DNA of 41,474 bases from an uncultured Alphaproteobacteria bacterium (GCA_947588655.1 CANPYS010000015.1:1-41474), one strand, 5' to 3'. Positions 7,917-17,383 are shown, counted from the stretch's first letter. Numbers and translations: made by a program. Notes: generated from the letters alone by a model not told the origin.

Positions 7917-8561
7917 ATGCCCTTATTTTCAACATTTTGCAAATATTTCGGCCGATTTTTAAATGCCTTTTATACTTTGATTGAAAGATTTGCGCGCATT
8001 TTGATAAAATTACACATCAGCGCGAATATGCTCACGTTTTTAGGCTTGGGTTTTGCGCTCTTGGGGCTAAATTTTGCAGCGTTGGAAAGTTATTTTTTAA
8101 CTTTTGTATGCTTAATCATCAACCGCTTGTGCGATGTTTTAGACGGCGCGGTCGCAAGGAAAACCGCCGTAAAACCTTTCGGCATCTTTTTAGATATGTT
8201 CGCTGATATAACCGCCGCGGCACTGTTTATATGGGGCTTTATTTTAGGAAACATTTTTGAAAATGCTGCCGCGGGCTCATTTTATCTGGTGGCTTTCATG
8301 ATAGCATCAACCGCACTTTTAAGCTTTTCAATTATTTCCAAGCAAGATTATGCCGCCTTAAATCAGTCGGGGTTAAAAATCTGTTATTTAGGCGCCCTTC
8401 AAAATGCAGATATATTTACCGCCCTGACGCTTATGTGCCTTTTACCGTTTTGGTTTATGCCCATCGCTATATTTTTCGGTTTACTCTTAATTGGAAAGAC
8501 ATTATTAATAATAAGCGGTGCTTACCAGACGTTGGTAATAGCAAGAAGGACGAACGCTTAA
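7917..8561 (+). CDS. CDP-alcohol phosphatidyltransferase family membrane protein
   Basis: A 214-residue integral membrane enzyme of the family that transfers a phosphatidyl or phospho-alcohol group from a CDP-activated donor (PgsA, PssA, choline/ethanolamine phosphotransferases). The family signature is DVLDGAVAR...GIFLDMFAD, with the metal-binding Asp residues at 73, 76, 93 and 97. The Arg-to-Gly spacing is slightly compact. There are about six hydrophobic segments. The acceptor cannot be read from sequence. It sits between the OpgB-like transferase and a DsbD-like gene, ends one base before the latter, and has an AGGAG ribosome site. The LicA-like kinase at the operon end suggests phospho-amino-alcohol metabolism (inference). 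Confidence 0.85.
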   Translation: MPLFSTFCKYFGRFLNAFYTLIERFARILIKLHISANMLTFLGLGFALLGLNFAALESYFLTFVCLIINRLCDVLDGAVARKTAVKPFGIFLDMFADITAAALFIWGFILGNIFENAAAGSFYLVAFMIASTALLSFSIISKQDYAALNQSGLKICYLGALQNADIFTALTLMCLLPFWFMPIAIFFGLLLIGKTLLIISGAYQTLVIARRTNA

Positions 8562-8562
8562 G

Positions 8563-10308
8563 ATGAAAAAATTTTTAATGCTGACAATGCTTTTATTTGT
8601 GCTTTTGGGCTTGAATTTTCAAGCCACAGCGCAAGCTTGGCAAAATGAGCAGATAAAAATAGATGCTTTCACAAACGAAAATGAGGTTTTAATTAAGCTG
8701 ACCCCCTTAAACGGCGGACATATTTTATGGGATAACCCTGGCGATATTGGCACGCCCACAACCTTTCAGTGGAGCATATCGGCAACGCGCTTAAATGAAT
8801 CTGTGCCACAAAAGTTTGAATTTGAAGACATCTTCGGACAATACGGCTATGAAAAACCGGCTTATTACCTTTTTGATGTTCAAAATTGGGATGGTGCAAC
8901 GGTTCATATCAGCTGGACAATCTGTAAAGAGGAGTGCTTTCCGCAATCGGTGAGCTTAAAAATTCGCAAAAATCCTAATCAGTCCGCGTTTGAAGAAGCG
9001 CAGAAAACCTTTCCGCTTAAAAGCAAGCAAAAAATTGCCGCGCGTATGGAAAAAGGCGCGCTTGTCTTAACGTTGCCACAACCGATAAATGTCGCCGATG
9101 TTTCTTTTGCTCCGTTGGCGCGCGATGTTATTTCTCCTTTAACAAAGGCTGAAATAAAACAAAACGGCGAACTTTATTTTGAAACTCAAGAAAATGCCGC
9201 TTTGCCCTCAGGCGGGCTTTTGTGGTTAAATCAAAAAGCTTATCGTGTTGAGCTTGAGCCGCAAACTGAAGATGAGCCTTGGTTTTTAATTTTTCTACTT
9301 TCTTTTTTGGGCGGTATAGTTTTAAATTTTATGCCGTGCGTATTTCCGGTTTTGAGCTTAAAGGCGTTGGCGCTTGTTCATAATCCAAAGCCAAAGTCGC
9401 ATGCTTTGCAATATCTTTCGGGCGTTTTATGTTGCTTTGGTTTGATGGCGTGCCTGTTGATAGCCTTGCGCCAAAGTGGCGTTGCGCTTGGTTGGGGCTT
9501 TCAATTACAATCGCCTGTTTTTGTGAGCATTATGTTGGGTATTTTTATTTTTGTATGCCTTTTGATGTTGGGTATTATCAAAATCAAAGGACGTTTGCAG
9601 GGCTTTTTAGAGCGCTTTTCGGCGGCAAATTCCTTTTTAACAGGGCTTGTTTCGGTTTTAATTGCCAGCCCTTGCAGTGGCCCTCTCTTAGGTGCGACAG
9701 TCGGCTACGCCTTGTTAAGCGCGCCGCAAGCTTGCCTCCCCATATTTTTAACCATGGGCTTAGGTTATGCCTTGCCGTTTACACTTATGGAGGCATATCC
9801 ACACGTTATAAGCCGCTTTTTGCCCGCTCCAGGGAAGTGGATGCTAACGCTGAGCCGCATTTTAGCCGTGCCGGTATTTTTAACATGCCTGTGGCTTGCG
9901 TGGCTTTTGGCGCACCTTTTATGGCTTGACGACTCAAAGGCAGAAAGTGTCTGGCAACCTTATGACAAAGCGCGCATTGAAAATCTGTTGGCAGAAAACA
10001 AGCCTGTTTTTATTGACTTTGGCGCTAAATGGTGCTTAACTTGCTTAATAAATGAAAAGGCGGTCTTAGATATGCCCGAATTTCAAGAGCGTGCCAAAGC
10101 TTGCGGCATATCTCTTTTTAAGGCGGATTGGACAAACCAAAGCAAAGATATAACTCAAGCCTTGGCGTCTTATGCAAGGGCGAGCGTTCCGCTTTATGTT
10201 TATTATCCGGCCGGCAAAAATTATGAAATATGGCCTCAGATTTTAACAACAAATATTGTGAAAGAACATTTAAATGAGTGTACGTCAGCAAATCGTAGAG
10301 CAAATTAA
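8563..10308 (+). CDS. DsbD/ScsB-type thiol:disulfide interchange protein
   Basis: A 581-residue protein that moves reducing equivalents from cytosolic thioredoxin to periplasmic disulfides. After a signal peptide (about 1-23) comes an N-terminal DsbD-alpha-like immunoglobulin domain with a Cys pair in ICKEEC. About six transmembrane segments of the CcdA/DsbD-beta type follow, with the redox cysteines in NFMPCVFPVL and IASPCSGPLL. The C-terminal thioredoxin-like domain has the active site KWCLTC. Six visible membrane segments are fewer than the eight of E. coli DsbD. It would isomerise or reduce disulfides in exported proteins, and the window encodes several cysteine-rich secreted proteins. 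It overlaps the next gene by 35 bp. Confidence 0.88.
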   Translation: MKKFLMLTMLLFVLLGLNFQATAQAWQNEQIKIDAFTNENEVLIKLTPLNGGHILWDNPGDIGTPTTFQWSISATRLNESVPQKFEFEDIFGQYGYEKPAYYLFDVQNWDGATVHISWTICKEECFPQSVSLKIRKNPNQSAFEEAQKTFPLKSKQKIAARMEKGALVLTLPQPINVADVSFAPLARDVISPLTKAEIKQNGELYFETQENAALPSGGLLWLNQKAYRVELEPQTEDEPWFLIFLLSFLGGIVLNFMPCVFPVLSLKALALVHNPKPKSHALQYLSGVLCCFGLMACLLIALRQSGVALGWGFQLQSPVFVSIMLGIFIFVCLLMLGIIKIKGRLQGFLERFSAANSFLTGLVSVLIASPCSGPLLGATVGYALLSAPQACLPIFLTMGLGYALPFTLMEAYPHVISRFLPAPGKWMLTLSRILAVPVFLTCLWLAWLLAHLLWLDDSKAESVWQPYDKARIENLLAENKPVFIDFGAKWCLTCLINEKAVLDMPEFQERAKACGISLFKADWTNQSKDITQALASYARASVPLYVYYPAGKNYEIWPQILTTNIVKEHLNECTSANRRAN

Positions 10309-11233
10309 AGTTACGCTTCAAAAAGCACCGTTTGAACTTAAAATCAAAAAAGTGAAGAAAATTAAAGGGGGGGGGTCTTCAGAAAACTACATTTGTTTTT
10401 GTTCTCAAAATAAATATTTTATTAAAATTTTTCAAAAAGACGGACGTCAAAGAGCTGAAAGATTGCAAAAAATTTTGGCACTGACTTCAAATCAATCGCA
10501 AGCTTTAAAGCAAACAATTTTTGAAATGGAAGAAAATATTGGGTTGGTGCAAAATTATATATCAGGCAAAGAGCTAAAAGCCTTTCAACTCAACCCCAAA
10601 AATATTGATTTAATTTCTGCAGGTTATAAAGAATTTTTAAAAAATTCTAAAAATCTTCAAGCGTTAGCAGGCAACGAATTTAAACCTGAACAATGCTTTC
10701 AGGAAAACATAAATACCATAAACAGCTTAAAAATAAAATACCCGCAAAACAAATTTTTTCTGCAAAAGATTGAACAAGAACAGGCGCGGATTTTTGCAAA
10801 AATCCCAGCAATTAAGACTCAAAAACAAATTATTCATGGCGATTTAAGCGTGCATAATATGCTTTATAATCAAAAAGAAGACAAGATGATTTTAATTGAT
10901 TTTGAGGGTGTGCGTTGGGGCTATCCAGCTGAAGATATAGCAAAACTTGTTTTAAGCGCCTTGTTCAAATATTGCGTTATTTTCCTTCCGCGAAGAGCTT
11001 TAAAACATATCATATTGGCATTTAACCATAATTTTTGTTTTACGAAAGAGGAATGGCTTTACGGTGTGGTAAATTATTTTTTGATTTCTATAAAACAGCG
11101 TTTGAGACAGGAAAAATTTTTGACATCATGGCGCAAAAATTTAGTCTATATACATCGTTTAAAGATGTTTTCCGAAATTTGCGCGCTTTTGGATGAGCTT
11201 TATGAAACGGGCTTTGGGCGCCAATTGCCATAG
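10274..11233 (+). CDS. LicA/choline-kinase-like phosphotransferase with a poly-G tract
   Basis: A 319-residue kinase of the aminoglycoside-phosphotransferase/choline-kinase fold. The nucleotide-binding loop is KGGGSSENY (about 31-39), the probable ATP Lys is in YFIKIF, the catalytic loop is HGDLSVHNML and the metal-binding segment is LIDFEGVRWG. The three loop glycines are encoded by nine uninterrupted Gs (10367-10375). By my translation, one G fewer or one more leads to an early stop, so slippage would switch the gene off. The gene is more AT-rich and Lys/Asn-rich than its neighbours. It starts inside the preceding gene and its end overlaps the convergent MATE gene by 34 bp. The substrate could be choline, ethanolamine or another small alcohol. 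Confidence 0.75.
   Translation: MSVRQQIVEQIKVTLQKAPFELKIKKVKKIKGGGSSENYICFCSQNKYFIKIFQKDGRQRAERLQKILALTSNQSQALKQTIFEMEENIGLVQNYISGKELKAFQLNPKNIDLISAGYKEFLKNSKNLQALAGNEFKPEQCFQENINTINSLKIKYPQNKFFLQKIEQEQARIFAKIPAIKTQKQIIHGDLSVHNMLYNQKEDKMILIDFEGVRWGYPAEDIAKLVLSALFKYCVIFLPRRALKHIILAFNHNFCFTKEEWLYGVVNYFLISIKQRLRQEKFLTSWRKNLVYIHRLKMFSEICALLDELYETGFGRQLP
10367..10375 (+). repeat. G9 homopolymer within the kinase gene
   Basis: Nine consecutive Gs encode Gly-Gly-Gly in the ATP-binding loop of the LicA-like kinase. Such tracts mutate by slipped-strand mispairing. Shifting the frame by minus one reaches TGA and by plus one reaches TAA within a few dozen codons, so the tract could serve as an on/off switch. 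Confidence 0.85.
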
Positions 11234-12528
11234 CGCAAATAATAAAGCGAAAGCATCAAAATAAAAACACCATAAACAAAATCCGCGCCCCAAGCAACAG
11301 CAAGCGGCATCTGCCATTTTAAAATAATAAACCATATATAAAACAAATAAACACCTGTGGCGGCAAGTTCTATTAAAAAAGCCTTTTTGGTTTGCCCAGT
11401 ACCTGAAACCGCGCTAAAATAAATCCATCCTGGCAAAAGCGGAATAAAGGTGGAAAGCATCACAAAATAAGACTGATACGATAAATCAATAATAATCTGA
11501 TTATCAGTATAAACTCTTAAAATAAGAGGCTCAAAAACAGCCATTAAAACCAAAAGCGGCAGAATAAGTCCAAAGCCGAAAATATTAATTTTTTGACAAG
11601 TTGGCAAAACTTCATAATCACGTTTTAAGCCAATCAAATTGCCGGTTAAGGAGCTTGCTGTAGCTGAAAGCGCATGAACCGCAATATAGGGCAAAGATGA
11701 AACGCTTCGTATAACATTTGAAACTGCCAATTCCTTCTCGCCCAAATGCTCAATAGCGGCAAAAAACAAAAACCATGCAAACACCGAGCCAAACTCTTGC
11801 ACAACGGTCCAAACAGAAAGTTTTAAAATAGCGTCCAAAAGCTTAAAATCGCGCCAAACAAACCGATGAAGGGCATATTTTTGAAGCTTAACGGCAAAGA
11901 AAAAGTAAAAAATATAAAAGCCAACGCCAATTATTTCCGCAATATCAGAGGCAAGTGCCGCGCCGGCAATTTCCATGCGCGGAAAGCCGAATTTGCCGAA
12001 GATTAACAGATAATTCAGCACCACATTTGCCGCAACCATGACCAAAGAAACCCAAGTCAAAATGCGTGTTTTGGTAATCGCGACAAAAAACGCCTGCATC
12101 ATCATTAAAAGCCCAATCGGCAACAAGCCCCATACGCGCCATAAAAGATAACTGTTTGTATCTGCAAGAACAGCGGGGCTTTCAATCAAAAAACTTAATA
12201 ACCGTGGCGAAAAAACATCTGATAAAAAAATAAGTACAAGGCAAGCCAGAAGCAAAAACGAAATGCCCTGATAAAACACCGGCCCAATAGCCTCAAAGCG
12301 CTTTTCGCCGTTGCGTTGCGCCATCATAATCCGCGCGCCGATGCTAAAACCAAAAGGCACCATAAACAGCATAATAAAATACGTTGCGCCAAGCGCAGCC
12401 GCGCCAAGGGCTTCGGTGTTTAAACGTCCCAGATAAATAACATCTGTAATGCTGACCAATTGTTCAATCAGCAAGCTGATAAGAATAGGAAAGCTAACTT
12501 TCCATATATGTTGATAAGTAAAAAACAT
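11200..12528 (-). CDS. MATE family multidrug/toxin efflux transporter
   Basis: A 442-residue inner-membrane protein with about twelve hydrophobic segments arranged as two similar halves, typical of the MatE fold. Characteristic stretches are SFPILISLLIEQLVSITDVIYLG in the first helix region, SIGARIMMAQRNGEKRFEAIG, and the second-half counterpart around WTVVQEFGSVFAWFLFFAAIEHLG. It is a secondary antiporter (Na+ or H+) exporting cationic compounds; the substrate is not predictable. It lies downstream of the histidine kinase on the same strand, with a gap of about 30 bp, so the two are probably cotranscribed. Its 3' end overlaps the convergent kinase gene by 34 bp. Confidence 0.92.
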   Translation of the reverse strand: MFFTYQHIWKVSFPILISLLIEQLVSITDVIYLGRLNTEALGAAALGATYFIMLFMVPFGFSIGARIMMAQRNGEKRFEAIGPVFYQGISFLLLACLVLIFLSDVFSPRLLSFLIESPAVLADTNSYLLWRVWGLLPIGLLMMMQAFFVAITKTRILTWVSLVMVAANVVLNYLLIFGKFGFPRMEIAGAALASDIAEIIGVGFYIFYFFFAVKLQKYALHRFVWRDFKLLDAILKLSVWTVVQEFGSVFAWFLFFAAIEHLGEKELAVSNVIRSVSSLPYIAVHALSATASSLTGNLIGLKRDYEVLPTCQKINIFGFGLILPLLVLMAVFEPLILRVYTDNQIIIDLSYQSYFVMLSTFIPLLPGWIYFSAVSGTGQTKKAFLIELAATGVYLFYIWFIILKWQMPLAVAWGADFVYGVFILMLSLYYLRYGNWRPKPVS

Positions 12529-12559
12529 CAGCCTTATTTTAATCTTTTAATTGAGTTTT

Positions 12560-13981
12560 TCAAGACAGCTGAATAGGCAGATAAACCGTAAAAGTCGTGC
12601 CGTTACTGTTGGTAGATGAAACTGTCAAATTGCCCTGATGCCGTCTAATAACCTGCTTAGCAATAGAAAGCCCCAGGCCAGTACCTTTAATATTTAAGTC
12701 CTTATGTTCCTGAATGCGGTAAAAGCGCTCTGTTAAGCGCGATAAATCTTCAGGCTTAATGCGCGGGCCTTTATTATTAACCGAAACAACCAAAGCTTTG
12801 CCTTGAGCAACGCTAAACGTTTTAGAAGGCGGAATACTTTCCGCAAGCCCAATTTGCACATTTATTGTTCCGGGACTAATGCCGTATTTAAGAGCGTTTT
12901 CCAAAAGATTTTGAAACACTTGCCTAATTTGCGCGGCATCGGCAGGAATTTGTGGCAGATTTTTAAGGACTTTAAGCTTAATTTTAACTTGGCGCTCTTT
13001 GGCTTTAACCTCAAGAGCTTCAATAGCTTCTGACATAATCCGTTCAACATCTGTCGGCACGGACGGACGTTCATGAAGTTGCATTTCAATGCGCGATAAA
13101 GAGAGCAAATTTTCAATCAAAGAAGACATATATTCCGCCTGATCCGCCATAATTTTTAAAAAATCGGCGCGCGCATTTTCATCATCTTTAGCGGTGGTTT
13201 GCAAAGTTTCAATAAACCCCGAAATCACAGAAAGCGGCGTGCGGAGTTCGTGGCTAGCGTTTGCCACAAAGTCGGACTGCATTTTTTCAACGCTTAAAGA
13301 TTTTGATAAATCATAAAGCGCAATCACCGCCACAGCGCGCCCTTTTGAAAACCAAGGCAAACTTTTTATATGAGCGTACATTTTTTGTTCAAGATTGTTA
13401 TGAAGATAAAAGAACAGATTTTCTGCCTCTGTTTCTTTGTTCAAAATGCGGTTAAGCGCGTTGATAAAAGGATGATATTCAAAAACCTTCTCCACATTGC
13501 TTTTGGTTAAATTTTCGCCCAAAAGATTGCGTGCCGCCAAATTTGCTCCAATAATATCGCCCACATGATCAATCATCATCACAGGATCGGGCAAAGTGTC
13601 TAAAACGGCGGCATCAGACATCGTTTGAGCCTCAAGTTCATCTATCCGATAAGCCCAAAACTTATGCATGGAATTAACCGCCTCGGCAATTTGCGAGGCC
13701 TCGTTGTCTGAAAGGTTGATTTTGTGCTGTCCTGCTTCGCCTTTGGCAAGTCGGCGAATATAATTTTTAACAAGTTGCAGTTCAAAACAAGACGGAAGCA
13801 AAATAATCATATTAAAAATAACAACCCATACATACGACAAAAGCGCCCAATAAGGCGTTAAGAGAGAAAGGCTCACAAGCAAGGCAAAAACCAAAGCTGA
13901 GGGAAACGAATATAAAAGAACACGAGTAATATAGTTTGAATCGGGGGCAATTTTTAACTGCCAGATTTTACGCCAAATCAT
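12560..13981 (-). CDS. PhoR-like sensor histidine kinase
   Basis: A membrane sensor kinase of about 473 residues. Numbering from the upstream GTG at 13990, two hydrophobic segments (about 24-44 and 48-68) are followed by a HAMP-like stretch (about 71-118), a PAS-like domain (about 124-235), a HisKA domain with phospho-acceptor His247 in FVANASHELRTPLS, and an HATPase domain with the N box NLLENALKYG and glycine box GTGLGLSIAKQV. PhoR-type kinases commonly sense phosphate or envelope state. No response regulator gene is next to it. ATG at 13981 is preferred because GGCGG lies about ten bases upstream. It is divergent from mutS. Confidence 0.9.
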   Translation of the reverse strand: MIWRKIWQLKIAPDSNYITRVLLYSFPSALVFALLVSLSLLTPYWALLSYVWVVIFNMIILLPSCFELQLVKNYIRRLAKGEAGQHKINLSDNEASQIAEAVNSMHKFWAYRIDELEAQTMSDAAVLDTLPDPVMMIDHVGDIIGANLAARNLLGENLTKSNVEKVFEYHPFINALNRILNKETEAENLFFYLHNNLEQKMYAHIKSLPWFSKGRAVAVIALYDLSKSLSVEKMQSDFVANASHELRTPLSVISGFIETLQTTAKDDENARADFLKIMADQAEYMSSLIENLLSLSRIEMQLHERPSVPTDVERIMSEAIEALEVKAKERQVKIKLKVLKNLPQIPADAAQIRQVFQNLLENALKYGISPGTINVQIGLAESIPPSKTFSVAQGKALVVSVNNKGPRIKPEDLSRLTERFYRIQEHKDLNIKGTGLGLSIAKQVIRRHQGNLTVSSTNSNGTTFTVYLPIQLS

Positions 13982-14012
13982 GAAAAACACCGCCTATAAT
14001 ATAAAAAAACAA

Positions 14013-14040
14013 TGGACTTGTGAATAAATCATAGTATAAT
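14013..14040 (+). promoter_or_regulatory. Probable mutS promoter
   Basis: TGGACT is followed after 16 bases by a perfect TATAAT. Transcription would start about 30 bp before the mutS ATG. The same stretch also carries the 5' region of the divergent histidine kinase gene. Confidence 0.6.
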
Positions 14041-14076
14041 GCAATAAGTTTAAATTCACTTAAGATATTGAAAAAA

Positions 14077-16764
14077 ATGAAAGATATTGACGTCACTAAT
14101 CTTCGGCCAGCTATGGTGCAATATGCTGAGATTAAAAACAAATATAAAGATTATTTAGTTTTTTACCGCATGGGCGATTTTTATGAATTGTTTTTTGAAG
14201 ATGCTATAACTGCCTCGGCCGCCTTAGATATAGCCTTAACAAAACGTGGCAAAACGCAAAGCCAAAATATTCCGATGTGCGGCGTGCCTTTTCATGCGTA
14301 CGAAAACTATTTAACACGTTTGGTGCGTCAAGGTTATAAGGTGGCTATTTGCGAACAGATGGAAACGCCTGAAGAGGCGCGCAAGCGTGGTCGGAACGAG
14401 GTTGTTCGGCGCGATGTTGTTCGCTTAGTGACGGCCGGCACTTTGACCGAAGATGACATGCTTGATGCGCGCCGCAACAATTTTTTGTTGGCGGTGGCTT
14501 ATAGCTCGGCGCAGTTGGGTTTTGCTTGGGTAGATATTTCCACGGGCGCTTTTTATACGGAAGCGATACCTTGTTTAGAAGAGGCGCTTAAAACAAACTT
14601 ACCAGGGTTTTTAAATAGGCTTGACGCCAGTGAGATTATTATTGCCGATTCGTTATTGCAATATTCAAACTTATATGATGTTCTGCGCGATTTTAGAAAA
14701 AAACTAAGCGTTCTGCCTTATGCACGCTTTAATGCAACCAACGCCCAAAAGCGCATTGAAGATTTTTATAAAGTTTCGGCGATTGAGGCTTTGGGCAACT
14801 TTACAAAGCAAGAAATTACCGCCGCCGGTATTTTGTTGGAATACATTGAAAACACGCAAAAAGGGAAGATTCCATTTTTGAAACGCCCCTTAAAGTATAA
14901 CAATGTGCCGTATATGGAAATTGATAGCGCCGCGCAACGCAATTTGGAGCTTGTTATTGGCATCAACGGCGATAAAAAAGCCTGCCTTTTAGGGGTGATT
15001 GATAAGACAATCACAGGTTCGGGCGCAAGGCTTTTGGCTAATCGGGTTAAAATGCCTTCAACAGATATTCTTGAAATTAACAAACGCCTTGATGTGGTTG
15101 ATTTTTTTGTTAAAATTCCTGAAATTCGCCAAGAACTGCGCGAGGTTTTGCATAATGTTTATGATTTGGAACGTTCAGTTTCGCGCTTAAGCTTGAATCG
15201 TGGTGGTCCGCGCGATTTAGCGGCAATTGGAGCAACCTTGTCATACTTGCCGCGCATTCGCAACTTAATTCGTAATTGCAAGCGTTATACAGATATTTTT
15301 GAAAAAATTCCAACCCCTGTTGAAGAAATTTTGCTAAAATTTGGCGAGTTTAGCAATTTAGTTAGCAACTTGAGCGAGGCCCTTGCTGATGATTTGCCGG
15401 CGCACGCGCGTGACGGCGGTTTTATCAAAGAGGGGTATAGCGCCGCTTTGGATAATTTGCGCGATTCGCATGTTTCCAATACAGGGGCGATGGAAAAACT
15501 TGCGGCAAAATATACTGAAATGACTGGTGTGCCAAACATCAGGATCAATCATAACAGCATTATTGGCTATTATCTTGAAATTCCACAAAAATATGCCAAA
15601 GAAATTTTGCAAAATCCGTACTTTATTTTTAAGCAATCGGTCTTAAACGCCGCGCGTTTCAGTACAGCCGAGCTTAACGAACTTGAAAATGGTATCAGAG
15701 CAACTGCGGATAAGGCTTTGTCACTAGAGCTTGAATTATATGCCAAACTGGTGGAAGATGTTTTGTGCGTTTCTGACGAATTAACAATAACGGCCGAGGC
15801 TTTAGCTGAGCTTGATTTTTCCTCTGCTTTGGCGGAACTTGCGATAGAAGGCAATTATTGCCGTCCGGTTTTAGACGATTCGCTTGATTTTGACATCAAG
15901 GAAGGACGGCATCCGGTTGTGGAAGCCTCACTGACTAAAAATCAGGAAGGTCAATTTATTGGAAACGATTGTTCCTTAAACGCGCTCAATAACCGAATTT
16001 GGCTGATTACAGGGCCGAATATGGCGGGTAAATCAACCTTTTTAAGGCAAAATGCAATCATTGCCATTATGGCGCAAATGGGCTCATTTGTGCCGTGCTC
16101 ATCGGCACACATTGGCATAATTGACAAGGTCTTTTCGCGCGTGGGCGCGTCTGATGACTTGTCGCGCGGACATTCAACTTTTATGGTTGAAATGGTTGAA
16201 ACAGCCGCTATTTTGAATCAGGCGACACCAAAATCTTTTGTGATTGTTGATGAAATCGGGCGCGGCACAGCCACTTACGATGGCTTGTCCATTGCTTGGG
16301 CGGTGGTGGAGCATCTGCATGAAATCAATCATTGTCGCACGTTGTTTGCCACGCATTATCATGAGCTGACAATCTTAAACAAAAAGCTTGAAGCTCTCAC
16401 GCTTCATTGTATGAAAATTAAAGAATATAAAGACAACGTTGTCTTTCTGCACGAGGTTACAGAAGGCGCGCAAGATCGCTCTTATGGTATTCATGTTGCC
16501 AAAATGGCGGGCTTGCCGAATTTAGTAATTAAGCGCGCGGAAAAAATTCTGCAATCGCTTGAAACAAATCCTGACCGGCAGACAGTTACCGCCATAGAAG
16601 ATGACTTGCCACTTTTCAGCGTGTTTAAGCAACAAACCCAAAAAGAGGAAACTCTGTCGCCGTTGCAAGAAGCTTTAAAAGCGCTTAACCCTGACGATTA
16701 TTCACCGCGCGATGCTTTAGAAAAACTTTACGAGCTTAAAAAACTTTTTAATGAAAACAATTAA
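14077..16764 (+). CDS. mutS: DNA mismatch repair protein MutS
   Basis: A protein of 895-898 residues that recognises mismatches and small loops and starts repair with MutL. Numbering from a TTG at 14068, the mismatch-reading Phe-X-Glu lies in GDFYELFF (Phe38, Glu40). The connector, lever and clamp domains follow. The ATPase has Walker A GPNMAGKST (about 649-657), Walker B DEIGRGT (about 728) and a conserved FATHYHEL. The C-terminal helix-turn-helix dimerisation region and a short tail are present. ATG at 14077 is a likelier start than the TTG. Intact MutS matters for the nearby homopolymer, because slippage rates depend on mismatch repair. Confidence 0.98.
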   Translation: MKDIDVTNLRPAMVQYAEIKNKYKDYLVFYRMGDFYELFFEDAITASAALDIALTKRGKTQSQNIPMCGVPFHAYENYLTRLVRQGYKVAICEQMETPEEARKRGRNEVVRRDVVRLVTAGTLTEDDMLDARRNNFLLAVAYSSAQLGFAWVDISTGAFYTEAIPCLEEALKTNLPGFLNRLDASEIIIADSLLQYSNLYDVLRDFRKKLSVLPYARFNATNAQKRIEDFYKVSAIEALGNFTKQEITAAGILLEYIENTQKGKIPFLKRPLKYNNVPYMEIDSAAQRNLELVIGINGDKKACLLGVIDKTITGSGARLLANRVKMPSTDILEINKRLDVVDFFVKIPEIRQELREVLHNVYDLERSVSRLSLNRGGPRDLAAIGATLSYLPRIRNLIRNCKRYTDIFEKIPTPVEEILLKFGEFSNLVSNLSEALADDLPAHARDGGFIKEGYSAALDNLRDSHVSNTGAMEKLAAKYTEMTGVPNIRINHNSIIGYYLEIPQKYAKEILQNPYFIFKQSVLNAARFSTAELNELENGIRATADKALSLELELYAKLVEDVLCVSDELTITAEALAELDFSSALAELAIEGNYCRPVLDDSLDFDIKEGRHPVVEASLTKNQEGQFIGNDCSLNALNNRIWLITGPNMAGKSTFLRQNAIIAIMAQMGSFVPCSSAHIGIIDKVFSRVGASDDLSRGHSTFMVEMVETAAILNQATPKSFVIVDEIGRGTATYDGLSIAWAVVEHLHEINHCRTLFATHYHELTILNKKLEALTLHCMKIKEYKDNVVFLHEVTEGAQDRSYGIHVAKMAGLPNLVIKRAEKILQSLETNPDRQTVTAIEDDLPLFSVFKQQTQKEETLSPLQEALKALNPDDYSPRDALEKLYELKKLFNENN

Positions 16765-16841
16765 AAAGGTTTTTAATCAAGCCCCGATTCTTTTTTAAAA
16801 TCAAGCCGAGGAGGGGAGGGCAAAATTATAATGAAACAAAT

Positions 16842-16877
16842 AAAAAAGGCTGAAAATAATTTTACTTTCAGCCTTTT
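16842..16877 (-). terminator. Terminator between convergent mutS and pal
   Basis: AAAGGCTGAAA/TTTCAGCCTTT forms a long stem with a T-run on the minus strand (six Ts) and a shorter one on the plus strand. It sits between the two stop codons, so it can end both transcripts. Confidence 0.75.
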
Positions 16878-16909
16878 ACAATCAAGCGCGTTAAACACGC
16901 AAACTTGAA

Positions 16910-17383
16910 TTACATGTTGCTTGTTTTAACAACAGTCACAGCACGACGATTTTGCGCCCATGCAGCTTCGTTGTTGCCAAGAACAGCCGGTCTTTCTTTA
17001 CCATAAGAAATGGTGGAAATGCGGTCTGATTCAACGCCTTTAGAAACCAAGTATGCTTTCACAGCGTTGGCACGGCGTTCACCTAAAGCCAAGTTGTATT
17101 CGCGGGTGCCGCGTTCATCGCAGTAACCTTGAACAACAACATCAACATTTTGGTGCTTTCTGGCATTGAGCCATTTGACCTGCGTGTCCAAAATTTCTTG
17201 AGCGTTATCTGTTAAAGCAGAGCTATCATAATTAAAGAAGACTCTGTCTTCAGCATTCGCCATAAAATCGCGCGCTTCTTTGGCTTCGCATTCGCTACCA
17301 CCAAACATACCGCCGTTTGAACCGAAAGAAGAACAACCAGCCAAGACAGCCATTGCGCAGAACAAGCTTAAAAGTTTTTTCAT
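16910..17383 (-). CDS. pal: Peptidoglycan-associated lipoprotein Pal
   Basis: A 157-residue outer-membrane lipoprotein of the Tol-Pal system, which holds the outer membrane to peptidoglycan and constricts it at division. The signal peptide ends in the lipobox LAGC with lipidated Cys17. The OmpA-C-like domain spans about 45-155, with the diaminopimelate-binding block GYCDERGTREYNLALGERRA and the terminal AQNRRAV. The length is normal for Pal. The gene stands alone with its own promoter and terminator. The tolQRAB genes are not in the window and cpoB lies 10 kb away at 27456, so the usual tol-pal cluster is dispersed. Confidence 0.95.
   Translation of the reverse strand: MKKLLSLFCAMAVLAGCSSFGSNGGMFGGSECEAKEARDFMANAEDRVFFNYDSSALTDNAQEILDTQVKWLNARKHQNVDVVVQGYCDERGTREYNLALGERRANAVKAYLVSKGVESDRISTISYGKERPAVLGNNEAAWAQNRRAVTVVKTSNM

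Noticed and set aside
9429-9929. 166-codon ORF in another frame
   Set aside because: Lies entirely inside the DsbD-like gene, whose membrane segments and redox motifs are intact.
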